The notes under the pieces are model-generated. The model worked only from the letters and a program-made list of their open reading frames with translations. It did no database searches and was not told where the DNA came from. 64,000 bases of DNA from Gammaproteobacteria bacterium (GTDB lineage Bacteria; Pseudomonadota; Gammaproteobacteria; UBA6429; Thiohalophilaceae), in contig JACQBC010000017.1 in assembly GCA_016194635.1 (NCBI GenBank), forward strand, positions 124,001-188,000, written 5' to 3'. Made by a program: the position numbers and the translations under genes. Shown here piece by piece: positions 49,021 to 57,132 of the stretch (the first letter of the stretch is position 1; each line of letters opens with the position of its first letter).

Positions 49021-49450
49021 CTAATAAATAGGCCGGGGGCCTAACCAAGGGAATACGTTACGTTCGAGGTGTCGCAATAATCGGGTGGCATGATCAAGTG
49101 TCCATAGGGGTTTGCCGTTTTTCTTCTTTGCGGCAAGTTGTGCTTTATGCCATTCCATGCTGACAGCCTGAAAGCTATCCACTGTGACGGCAACCTTGGT
49201 TGCCCTGGTCATCTTGCGGTATATACTGGGGTCGGTGCCCCCATTAAGAAGCGCTCGGGCTCCATCGCGTCTAGTGCGAGCATCTTTCAAACTGACTTCT
49301 GGATATACGCCAAGGGACAACCGCTTTTCTTTGCCCCCAAAACGATACTTAAACCGCCACCACTTGCCCCCGCTGGGGGAACTTCCAGATATAAACTACT
49401 CGGCTTATCCGTCGGCTGGTGGTGCGTATTGCGGAGTCTGGTAGAGGCAT
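49021..49450 (-). pseudogene. tyrosine recombinase (P4-type integrase) N-terminal remnant
   Basis: ATG at 49448-49450 begins MPLPDSAIRTT; shifting frame gives PTDKPSSLYLEVPPAG, then another shift gives KWWRFKYRFGGKEKRLSLGV and YPEVSLKDARTRRDGARALL, ending at a TAA at 49021. This is the DUF4102 arm-binding N-terminus and start of the core-binding domain of P4/CP4-57-like integrases; the catalytic domain is gone. It lies directly beside tRNA-Leu, the usual target class. Confidence 0.82.
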
Positions 49451-49501
49451 CTGGGGGCAACCGCTTTTCTAAGTGGGTGACTTGCCCCCAATGTTGCCCC
49501 C
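49331..49501. repeat. cluster of TTGCCCCC motifs at the integrase 5' end
   Basis: TTGCCCCC occurs at 49331, 49364, 49482 and 49494, and inverted at 49453. CAACCGCTTTTCT is also repeated at 49318 and 49458. Most lie around the integrase start and between it and tRNA-Leu. Repeated short motifs in this position are typical of integrase arm-type binding sites; this is inference. Confidence 0.45.
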
Positions 49502-49616
49502 GGCTGTCAACGGACACAGACGGATTATGCGGGACTGAAAATGGCGGTAAAGTGCAAGTGCTGCAAGGGTTTTGGAGGATTTTGGGACGTTTTCAGGCGT
49601 ACCTGGAAATATAAGA

Positions 49617-49704
49617 TGGTGCCCGGGGCCGGAATCGAACCGGCACGGGATTTAGTCCCGAGGGATTTTAAGTCCCTTGCGTCTACCTGTTCCGCCACCC
49701 GGGC
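49617..49704 (-). tRNA. leuZ: tRNA-Leu (anticodon TAA)
   Basis: 88-nt type II tRNA with a long variable arm. Acceptor GCCCGGG pairs with CCCGGGC, the D-arm region reads GGCGGAACAGGTAGACGC, the anticodon loop CTTAAAA gives UAA, and the T-arm is CCGGTTCGAATCCGG. The 3' CCA is encoded. It is the third tRNA after pgsA, matching the E. coli leuZ position. A decayed integrase adjoins its 3' end. Confidence 0.96.
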
Positions 49705-50012
49705 AATGTATGAAAAGTTAGCCTGCTGTTTTACCGGGAGTAAGCGTATCCCAGGAGTTAAACAACCTCGACATCTACCTGCCCTTCTGCACGCGGAGGG
49801 CTAGGTAATGCGGCGGCGATTCTACCGTGTTTACTACGCTAAGGAAATCATCTACCGAAAAATACGCCACAAACCGCGTCAATACTGGCCTATCAAGATT
49901 TAACCGGGTAATGTTGTCCCCAGATCTGCCCCTAGCGTTGTGCGTTACCTGCTCTGCCAACAAATTCCGTTCCCCTATGCTCAACACGAGTACACCACCA
50001 CGAATAATTTCC

Positions 50013-50174
50013 ATGATCACACTCCACGTCAAGCTCGACCTACCCGATAGCCTCGTATAAGAAGCGACAACCCTAGGACTTCTTGAACCTCGAGCCTTAC
50101 AACGACTGGTGCGTGAAGCGGTGCGTTTCCGCCGCATTGCCAAGTTAACCAAGGCCATCACTGCCATAGGGTGA
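50013..50174 (+). pseudogene. VapB-like antitoxin remnant with in-frame stop
   Basis: From ATG at 50013 the frame reads MITLHVKLDLPDSLV, a TAA at 50058-50060, then EATTLGLLEPRALQRLVREA and VRFRRIAKLTKAI to TGA at 50172. The pattern resembles short antitoxins of the VapB-like class that carry a V.LDLPD.L..EA.. .GLL core. No toxin frame follows. It sits in the 509-bp gap between tRNA-Leu and tRNA-Cys, in which nothing else was supported. Confidence 0.45.
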
Positions 50175-50213
50175 ATCTGGGATGATAATGGACGACTTCG
50201 GAGGTTTGAATGA

Positions 50214-50284
50214 AGGCTGGGGCCGGAATCGAACCGACGTCCAAGGATTTGCAGTCCTCTGCATAACCACTCTGCTACCCAGCC
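50214..50284 (-). tRNA. cysT: tRNA-Cys (anticodon GCA)
   Basis: 71 nt without CCA. Acceptor GGCTGGG with CCCAGCC, anticodon loop ACTGCAAA gives GCA, T-loop GGTTCGATTCC. The three bases after the discriminator read TCA, so CCA is apparently added after transcription, unlike the neighbouring tRNA-Gly and tRNA-Leu. Confidence 0.95.
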
Positions 50285-50298
50285 GCAGAAACAATAAA

Positions 50299-50322
50299 GG
50301 GGACAGGTGGTGGCCTGTCCCC
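50299..50322 (-). terminator. hairpin between tRNA-Gly and tRNA-Cys
   Basis: A perfect 9-bp inverted repeat, GGGGACAGG at 50299-50307 and CCTGTCCCC at 50314-50322, with a 6-base loop. On the minus strand it is followed by TTTATTGTTTC, so it may be a partial terminator or a processing signal separating the two tRNAs. Confidence 0.55.
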
Positions 50323-50328
50323 ATCGAT

Positions 50329-50404
<76 letters not shown>

Positions 50405-50453
50405 GCGAGGTCCGTATTGTAGTCAGGCGTAGTAAGCTGTCAAGGGAATGTCA

Positions 50454-51032
50454 TCACTTTACCGGGCTGTCGCTGCCCACCAGGCTTGGCCAGGCGGCCA
50501 CCAGGTATACCAGCATTGACCACAACGTTAAACCGGCCGCCAGGTATAGCAGCACATAACCGACGCTTAGGGTGGCTATGCCTCCCAGGGGATGTTCATA
50601 CAATAAAAACCCGATGGCCCAAAACTGGGCAAAGGTTTTAACCTTGCCCACAAAACTCACGGAAACCTTCTTGATCTTACCGATATTGGCCATCCACTCC
50701 CGTAACGCCGAAATGGCGATCTCGCGTCCGATAATGACTATCGCCGGCAAGGCCAAGACGATTCCCGGGTGGGTCGAGAGGATCAACACCAAGATGGTCG
50801 AGATAGTGAGTTTGTCCGCCACCGGGTCTAAGAAAGCACCGAAGGCGGATTGCTGTTGCAGTTTGCGCGCCAGATAACCGTCAACCCAGTCGCTAACGCC
50901 GGCAATAAAAAACAAGAGGGTTAACCACAGGTGTTTAGAGCCCAAGTGCGGTAGATAATACACCGCGATGAACACTGGAATTAAGACAATACGAAACAGT
51001 GTGATCGTATTGGGAACATTCAATGGGATCAT
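50454..51032 (-). CDS. pgsA: CDP-diacylglycerol--glycerol-3-phosphate 3-phosphatidyltransferase
   Basis: Integral membrane enzyme making phosphatidylglycerol-phosphate. About 192 residues. CDP-alcohol phosphatidyltransferase motif SDWVDGYLARKLQQQSAFGAFLDPVADK (D..DG..AR...G..D...D) at about 50-77. Several hydrophobic helices. The ATG at 51032 gives MIPLNVPNTITLFRI, close to E. coli PgsA; the longer frame from TTG at 51056 is less likely. Follows uvrC. Confidence 0.94.
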   Translation of the reverse strand: MIPLNVPNTITLFRIVLIPVFIAVYYLPHLGSKHLWLTLLFFIAGVSDWVDGYLARKLQQQSAFGAFLDPVADKLTISTILVLILSTHPGIVLALPAIVIIGREIAISALREWMANIGKIKKVSVSFVGKVKTFAQFWAIGFLLYEHPLGGIATLSVGYVLLYLAAGLTLWSMLVYLVAAWPSLVGSDSPVK

Positions 51033-51065
51033 AATGGCCAGTGTATTTAGCGTCAATACGGAGGG

Positions 51066-52910
51066 TTACGTGCTGTTATGGAACGTATCATAAATTCGTT
51101 GCGCAAGCGACGTATTAATTCCTGGCACCTGGGCGAGGTCTTCAATACCGGCGCGGGCGATTTCCTGTAACCCTCCAAAATGACGCAATAAACGCTGGCG
51201 CCGCTGTACGCCCAAGCCGTGGATTTCTTCTAATACGGAGTGGCTGCGGGTCTTTTGTCGGCGTTTGCGGTGCCCGCTGATGGCAAAGCGATGCGCCTCG
51301 TCGCGGATCTGCTGGATCAGGTGTAATGCCAGTGAGTCGGGCGGTAATTGAAGTTCGTTATTACTCTGGGTATCCACACCTGGAAGGATCAAGGTTTCTT
51401 GTCCAACACGGCGATCCGCGCCTTTAGCAACGCCAATAACCAGTACCGAATTCAATTGTAATTCTTCCATAACCTTCAGCGCGCGTTGTACCTGGCCCTT
51501 ACCCCCATCGATAAAAATAATATCCGGAATTTTACCCTCACCCTGCTCGATCTTCTTATAACGCCGCAACAACACCTGTTCCATGGCCGCGTAATCGTCT
51601 CCCGGGGTGATATCGCTAATATTAAAGTGCCGGTACAGGGAATATTGCGGTCCCGCCGAGTTAAACACTACACAGGCAGCAACGCTGGCCTCCCCCTGGG
51701 TGTGACTGATATCAAAACACTCGATGTGTTCCGGCCGTTCATCCAGGTGTAATAGATCTTGTAATGCGCTAAAACGTCGCAATAAGGTGCTCTGCGACAA
51801 TAAACGCGTTTTTAACATCGACTGGGTGTTCTGGCGCGCCATCGCAATCCAGCGCGCTTGTTTACCACGCACCCCGGTGCGGATCTGCACGCGCCTACCG
51901 GAGTGTTCACACAGCAGGGTTGTTAACAACTCCAGGCCGTCTAATTTTTCCGCTACGAAAATTTGCGCGGGGATATCGCGCTCAACAGCCTGGGGGCTGG
52001 GCAGATAATATTGCGATAAGAACGCGGTTAATAATGCGTGGGTAGTATTATCCGCTTCACTGCGGGGGAAAAAGGTTTTATTGCCCAGGTTACGTCCACC
52101 GCGAATCGAAAATACCTGCACACAGCCCATTCCTTGTTCGCTGGCGGCGGCGATAATATCGCAATCCCCGCCCGCTTGGGTAATATACTGTTTTTCTTGT
52201 ACACGCCGCAGACTGGTGATCTGATCGCGGATCGTGGCAGCACGTTCATAGTGAAGCTGCCGGGCGGCGCTATCCATGCGTTGCGCCAGTTCTTCCGCCA
52301 CTTGCTGACTGCGCCCCTGTAGAAATAACAACGCGTGCCTAACATCCTCGTTGTAATCGGATTGGCTAATCAACCCTACGCAAGGGGCGGTACAACGTTT
52401 GATTTGATACTGCAAGCAAGGCCGAGAACGGTTTTTGAAAAAACTGTCTTCGCACTGTCGCACCGGAAAGATTTTTTGTAACAACTGCAAGGTATCGCGC
52501 ACCGCGCCAGCACTGGGATAAGGACCGAAATAGTGGCCTTTGAGGCGTTGCGCGCCACGGTGAAATCCCAACCGTGGGAATTCCTGTTGCGTTGATACAT
52601 ATATATAAGGATAACTTTTATCATCGCGGTAGAGGATATTGTACCGCGGCTTATGGCGTTTAATCAGATTATTCTCTAATAACAATGCCTCGCTTTCGGT
52701 GTGGGTGATGATGGTTTCGATGCGTTCAATCCGTGCCACCAGTGTTGCGGTTTTGATATCGTGGTGTTTTGCCGAAAAGTAATTGCTGAGGCGTTTTTTG
52801 AGGTCGGCGGCCTTGCCGATGTAAATAATTTCTCCGTGCGCGTCAAGCATTTGATAAACCCCTGGCTGCTGCGGTACTCCGGCCAGAAATTGTTGACTAT
52901 CAAAACTCAT
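51066..52910 (-). CDS. uvrC: excinuclease ABC subunit C
   Basis: Nucleotide excision repair nuclease making the 3' and 5' incisions. 614 residues, the usual length. N-terminal GIY-YIG domain (PGVYQMLD to IYIGKAADLKKRLSNYF), a Cys-rich region (CLQYQIKRCTAPCVG), UVR domain, endonuclease V-like RNase H domain (HIECFDISHTQGEASVAACV; IIFIDGGKGQVQ), and a C-terminal helix-hairpin-helix. It lies 7 bp after the UDG gene. Confidence 0.97.
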   Translation of the reverse strand: MSFDSQQFLAGVPQQPGVYQMLDAHGEIIYIGKAADLKKRLSNYFSAKHHDIKTATLVARIERIETIITHTESEALLLENNLIKRHKPRYNILYRDDKSYPYIYVSTQQEFPRLGFHRGAQRLKGHYFGPYPSAGAVRDTLQLLQKIFPVRQCEDSFFKNRSRPCLQYQIKRCTAPCVGLISQSDYNEDVRHALLFLQGRSQQVAEELAQRMDSAARQLHYERAATIRDQITSLRRVQEKQYITQAGGDCDIIAAASEQGMGCVQVFSIRGGRNLGNKTFFPRSEADNTTHALLTAFLSQYYLPSPQAVERDIPAQIFVAEKLDGLELLTTLLCEHSGRRVQIRTGVRGKQARWIAMARQNTQSMLKTRLLSQSTLLRRFSALQDLLHLDERPEHIECFDISHTQGEASVAACVVFNSAGPQYSLYRHFNISDITPGDDYAAMEQVLLRRYKKIEQGEGKIPDIIFIDGGKGQVQRALKVMEELQLNSVLVIGVAKGADRRVGQETLILPGVDTQSNNELQLPPDSLALHLIQQIRDEAHRFAISGHRKRRQKTRSHSVLEEIHGLGVQRRQRLLRHFGGLQEIARAGIEDLAQVPGINTSLAQRIYDTFHNST

Positions 52911-52917
52911 ATCGACC

Positions 52918-53553
52918 TTAAAACTGTGTATCCAGGTAGCGTCGAATTTGGCGAAACACGGCGTGAAACATCGGCGTGGTCAGCCGCCGGGTTTGGGTGT
53001 TATAACGACTACAATGGTAGGAGGTAAACAAGGCTAATCCATCCGGTAGTGTATAGTGCTGTGCATGGGCAAAGGGATAGGCCGATTTTTTTAACCGCAA
53101 GGCCAATAATACCGCATGGTGCGCAATCGCGCCTAGGGCCAATACCGCGCAGCCCGGCCGCAATCCGATTAATTCGGCGGACAGAAACCCATTGCAAGTA
53201 GTAATTTCCTGTGGTGTCGGCTTGTTTTCTGGCGGTAAACATTTCACGGCATTGGTGATCCGGCACTGTTTTAGTTTTAGGCCGTCGCGTAAGGATTCCG
53301 ACGTGGCCTGGTTGCTAAAACCAAATTTATACAAGGTTTCATATAACAGAATGCCCGCATAATCCCCGGTGAAGGGTCGGCCGGTCGCATTGGCGCCGTG
53401 CATGCCGGGGGCCAGCCCTACGATCAGCAACACAGGTTTGCTTACACCAAAGGGAGCAACCGGAAGCGCATGATAGTCAGGATAGTCCTGGCGCACCTGT
53501 TGTAAATGCCGATCAAGCCGTGGACAACGGCTACATGTAGGATCGAATATCAC
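52918..53553 (-). CDS. uracil-DNA glycosylase, family 5 (UdgB-like)
   Basis: 211 residues. Removes uracil and other deaminated bases from DNA. Motif 1 GLAPGMHGANATGRPFTGDYAG at about 47 has the family 5 GLAPG..GAN.TGR pattern with no catalytic Asp/Asn at the usual position; motif 2 SYHCSRYNTQTRRLT has His but Cys for the usual Pro. Cysteines near the N-terminus (CSRCPRL) may help bind an Fe-S cluster, as in families 4 and 5. It overlaps uvrY by ATGA and precedes uvrC, grouping base- and nucleotide-excision repair. Confidence 0.85.
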   Translation of the reverse strand: MIFDPTCSRCPRLDRHLQQVRQDYPDYHALPVAPFGVSKPVLLIVGLAPGMHGANATGRPFTGDYAGILLYETLYKFGFSNQATSESLRDGLKLKQCRITNAVKCLPPENKPTPQEITTCNGFLSAELIGLRPGCAVLALGAIAHHAVLLALRLKKSAYPFAHAQHYTLPDGLALFTSYHCSRYNTQTRRLTTPMFHAVFRQIRRYLDTQF

Positions 53554-54191
53554 TTGTCTTGTAATACACCATAACGTAATACCAGGCGGGCGAGTTCAAC
53601 ATCGGTACTGATACCTAGCTTGCTAAACAGGCGTTGCCGATACGTCGAAATCGTCTTGGGACTCAAACACAACTTGTCGGAAATCGCATTGACCTTGCCA
53701 CCGTCCATGATCATCATCATGACTTGCAGTTCGCGCTCGGACAGGTCAACGAACGGCGAACGCTCTTCTTGCGATTTAAAATCGGCCAGCGCCAGTTGTT
53801 GGGCGATTTGCGGCGTGATGTAGCGCTTGTTGGCCATGACTTCACGAATCGCATGGGTGATTTCGGTGATCTTGCATCCTTTGGTGAGGTAGCCGGCGGC
53901 ACCCGCTTTCAACAGGCGTTGCGCGAACACCTCGTCTTCGTTCATGGTAACAATAATCACCTTGATTTCCGGATGTTTATGCAGAATTTTGCGGGTTGCT
54001 TCTAACCCGCCGATTCCTGGCATATTGATATCCATCAGAATAACATCGATGGGGATTAGTTTGACTTTTTGAACCGCGTCTTCCCCGCAGATCACCTCGG
54101 CGACAACTTCGATACCCTCGATATCGTCCAATAACCGGCGCAATCCGGTACGGACAAGATCATGGTCGTCAGCCAACATTAATTTAATCAT
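53550..54191 (-). CDS. uvrY: response regulator UvrY/GacA
   Basis: About 213 residues, LuxR/NarL type. Receiver domain with acidic pocket in LADDHDLVR, phospho-Asp in VILMDINMPGIGG at about 54-55, Thr/Lys in IIVTMNEDE and GYLTKG. C-terminal HTH: LSERELQVMMMIMDGGKVNA and LSPKTISTYRQRLFSKLGI. UvrY/GacA with BarA/GacS controls csrB-type small RNAs; the uvrY-uvrC-pgsA order is conserved. ATG at 54191 or GTG at 54200 could start it. Confidence 0.95.
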   Translation of the reverse strand: MIKLMLADDHDLVRTGLRRLLDDIEGIEVVAEVICGEDAVQKVKLIPIDVILMDINMPGIGGLEATRKILHKHPEIKVIIVTMNEDEVFAQRLLKAGAAGYLTKGCKITEITHAIREVMANKRYITPQIAQQLALADFKSQEERSPFVDLSERELQVMMMIMDGGKVNAISDKLCLSPKTISTYRQRLFSKLGISTDVELARLVLRYGVLQDK

Positions 54192-54300
54192 AGATCGCAC
54201 GCTTAAGTGTTGTTACTTGGGAGGTGCTGACTGCGGAGTATACGTGGTTTTAACAATGCTGTGATATTTTAGAAGCGCTTTAATCCAATACACATACACA

Positions 54301-55590
54301 TTATAAGGATGAAGGCCGGGACTGATTCCCAGTAGGACAGGCCACCGTGCTGGTCGCGGTAAAATAGACCGGCGCGAAACCACCGCCCTGGGTACGAAAA
54401 TTTGTGGTCTGGCCCTGGTACAAACGCGCCGAGACCAACTGGGTCTGGCGGTTATACACATAATTGCGCCAATCTACTTTTAGCAGTACCGGTGCCACAC
54501 CGCCCTTGGCGCGCCGCTCTCCTGGCGCAACCAATGCCTGGGCGATATAACCGCCCTGCGCGATCGCGGCAAACACCTTGCGTGTCAACTTGTCACCGCG
54601 GTAAACGGCCTTCCCGCCAAAGCCACCAAACGGTTTGAAAAACCATTGTTTACGGCTAGCCCAGAAGTGTTCGGCATTGCTCGGCGTGACAATACGGCTC
54701 GACGGAATACCCTGCGCCAAGGTGTTGATGGTAGCGGAAGGTACATGCAGCGCTGCTAAGTTGTCAGGGTTAGCAAGCAGTGTCAAATTACGTTTATCGG
54801 CATACAAGGCGTGAACACGTGGATGGGGGGTGACCACCACCGCATCGGCCAGATACGCCGCGCGTAATGCGGCGCAGGCGGGACTGGAAAAATCAAAATC
54901 GGTGAGACGGTTGTATACCAGATCGATACGCTGATCGCCGTACCATAACGCCGCCTGCTTATATTCTAATTGCTGTGGATCGGTAATCACGGCCTGTAAT
55001 CCATAGGTTTCAAACAATCGCGCGAACAGGGTAAATTCCGGGTATAAATATTGCTGCGTAGGATCAATATCAATAATTGCAACCGTGCGTAGTGGCGCAG
55101 TGTCACGTTGTAAACGCCATTCGTGCGTAAACATGTTATAAAAGGTTAATTCCAATTGCGGTAGATTGGTTGCGGGTTCGATGTTGTCGCAACAGCGTTG
55201 CTGCGCTTGCATCAAGGCTACATTTAACATGGCACCGCCCGCGTTGCTGTTGATCTCAATCAGTTTGGCCCCGTCGGCATTAATATGAAAGTCATAGCCG
55301 AGGAACACGCCCAAATTGTTTGGCGCATGCCCAGCGATGGAAGGCGCCCAGGTTAATACTTGCTGCTGATACGCAGGCAAGGCTACGACGGTTTCCACCG
55401 CGGCAATCACCCGCTGCATTTCTGCGAGTTGATCATGGGTGATAAATACCGGGGTTGAGGAAAACAGATGTGGCCGGGACTCGAGCAGGGCGAGTTCTTG
55501 ATCGATAAGCCGACTGTCAAGGGTGGAGCAATGGCAGGATTGGTTGTAAAGATCGGCGCTATAACTAGGTTTTAGAGTATCAGTGGGCAT
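54301..55590 (-). CDS. conserved ATP-grasp-like protein of unknown function
   Basis: About 429 residues from the ATG at 55590 (a TTG at 55614 is also possible). Features of an ATP-grasp fold: GVFLGYDFHINADGAKLIEI and EINSNAGGAM in the N-terminal half, WFFKPFGGFGGKAVYRGDKL as the ATP-binding loop at about 305, and VLLKVDWRNYVYN near the end. Reminiscent of glutathione-synthetase-like ligases, but no substrate can be named. It follows glgA by 72 bp on the same strand, so it may be cotranscribed with glgBA; a link with glycogen is only positional. Confidence 0.7.
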   Translation of the reverse strand: MPTDTLKPSYSADLYNQSCHCSTLDSRLIDQELALLESRPHLFSSTPVFITHDQLAEMQRVIAAVETVVALPAYQQQVLTWAPSIAGHAPNNLGVFLGYDFHINADGAKLIEINSNAGGAMLNVALMQAQQRCCDNIEPATNLPQLELTFYNMFTHEWRLQRDTAPLRTVAIIDIDPTQQYLYPEFTLFARLFETYGLQAVITDPQQLEYKQAALWYGDQRIDLVYNRLTDFDFSSPACAALRAAYLADAVVVTPHPRVHALYADKRNLTLLANPDNLAALHVPSATINTLAQGIPSSRIVTPSNAEHFWASRKQWFFKPFGGFGGKAVYRGDKLTRKVFAAIAQGGYIAQALVAPGERRAKGGVAPVLLKVDWRNYVYNRQTQLVSARLYQGQTTNFRTQGGGFAPVYFTATSTVACPTGNQSRPSSL

Positions 55591-55662
55591 AGGCAGTGTA
55601 TCGGTGCGGCCCAAGAATTATACGAGAAACCACCCTGCTTGTCGCCCTCGCCGCGCCAAAAT

Positions 55663-57132
55663 TTATTGCATCCGGTCCTGTAACACCAGGGTATACAGCG
55701 CAAGGTATTCCTCGGCGCGGTGCTTCCAGGAAAAATCTTGTTGCATCCCGGTACGCTGCAGTTGTTGCCACCTAGCGTTATTTTCAAATAAGGTTTGTGC
55801 GCGCCGCAGTGCCGCCAGTAAACCGGCGGTGCTGACTTCGGTCATGACAATCCCGGTGGCGGATTGATTGGCGAGAGTCGTTGGCGTAGCATCGACCACG
55901 GTATCGCGCAATCCCCCCACCGGGGACACGATCGGCACTGCCCCATAATGCTGCGAATACATTTGATTGAGTCCACAGGGCTCAAAACGCGACGGCATTA
56001 CAAACACGTCGGCACCAGCTTCAATACGATGCGCCATGGCTTCATCATAACCAATTTGCACCCCCACGCGGTCGGGATAGGTTTTGGCAAGTTCTTGCAA
56101 ACGAGTTTCATGACGTTTGTCACCGTTGCCAAGAACCACCCACTGCCACGTAGCCGATAAGGATTGCTCAATCGCCGCAATGACCAAATCAATACCTTTT
56201 TGATCAACCAAGCGACTGACGAGACCCAATACGATGGCGCCATCGGTGATAGGAAGGTTAAAGCGCGCTTGTAAGGCATGTTTGTTGATGCGCCGGTGGT
56301 GTAATTCATTATAGTGGTAGGCGTGGGCAATGTGGTTATCGGTCGCCGGATTCCACACACGTGTATCGATCCCATTGAGGATTCCGCTTAAATGCGTGCG
56401 ACGCTGTTGCAGCAGACCTTCCAAACCCTGGCCAAATTGCGCGGTCTGGATCTCCTGGGCATAACTCGGACTAACCGTATTGATGCGATCGGCGAACACC
56501 AACCCGCCTTTCATAAAGGTAAACCCATTATGAAATTCCAGTACGTCGTGGTGCCATAACTCCGCGTCAAGGTGTAAAGCGTCAAATGTCTTGCGGTCAA
56601 AAAACCCTTGGTACGCGAGGTTATGGATGGTAAAGAGCATTGCCGGGCGTTGCGCGGTGTTGCGTAGCAACACCGGGATGAGCCCTGTTTGCCAATCGTT
56701 GGCATGCACAATGTCCGCACGCCAGTCCAAATCGAGTTGATCATCGGCTAACAACGCGGCGACGTGGTTGTAAAGCGCAAAACGTTCTGCGTTATCCTTC
56801 CAATCGTGTCCGTGCTCGTCATGGTAGGGCGTACCGGGCCGATCGTACAGGGTCGGACAATCCACCAGCAACACCGGAACGCGACTGCCAGGTAAACTGG
56901 TGCGTAATAACTCCACGCTGTAACCGCGCACCGTGGTGCGCAAAATACGGGTTGGCTGGGTTTTAAATTGTTGCAGCAGGCTACGGTAAGCGGGTAAGAC
57001 GACGTGGACATCGTGGCCGAGTTGCTGCAGGGCGCAGCTTAAACTCGCGGCGACATCGCCCAAGCCGCCGGTTTTTACCAGCGGGTAGATTTCACTTGTG
57101 CAGTATAATATGCGTTGCGCGGCCAACGTCAT
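55663..57132 (-). CDS. glgA: glycogen synthase (ADP-glucose)
   Basis: GT5-family enzyme adding glucose from ADP-glucose to glycogen. 489 residues. N-terminal substrate loop [13 protein letters not shown] (KTGGL motif) at about 19-31; HANDWQTGL at about 143; C-terminal [14 protein letters not shown] motif at about 385. The start overlaps the glgB stop (ATGA). Confidence 0.96.
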   Translation of the reverse strand: MTLAAQRILYCTSEIYPLVKTGGLGDVAASLSCALQQLGHDVHVVLPAYRSLLQQFKTQPTRILRTTVRGYSVELLRTSLPGSRVPVLLVDCPTLYDRPGTPYHDEHGHDWKDNAERFALYNHVAALLADDQLDLDWRADIVHANDWQTGLIPVLLRNTAQRPAMLFTIHNLAYQGFFDRKTFDALHLDAELWHHDVLEFHNGFTFMKGGLVFADRINTVSPSYAQEIQTAQFGQGLEGLLQQRRTHLSGILNGIDTRVWNPATDNHIAHAYHYNELHHRRINKHALQARFNLPITDGAIVLGLVSRLVDQKGIDLVIAAIEQSLSATWQWVVLGNGDKRHETRLQELAKTYPDRVGVQIGYDEAMAHRIEAGADVFVMPSRFEPCGLNQMYSQHYGAVPIVSPVGGLRDTVVDATPTTLANQSATGIVMTEVSTAGLLAALRRAQTLFENNARWQQLQRTGMQQDFSWKHRAEEYLALYTLVLQDRMQ

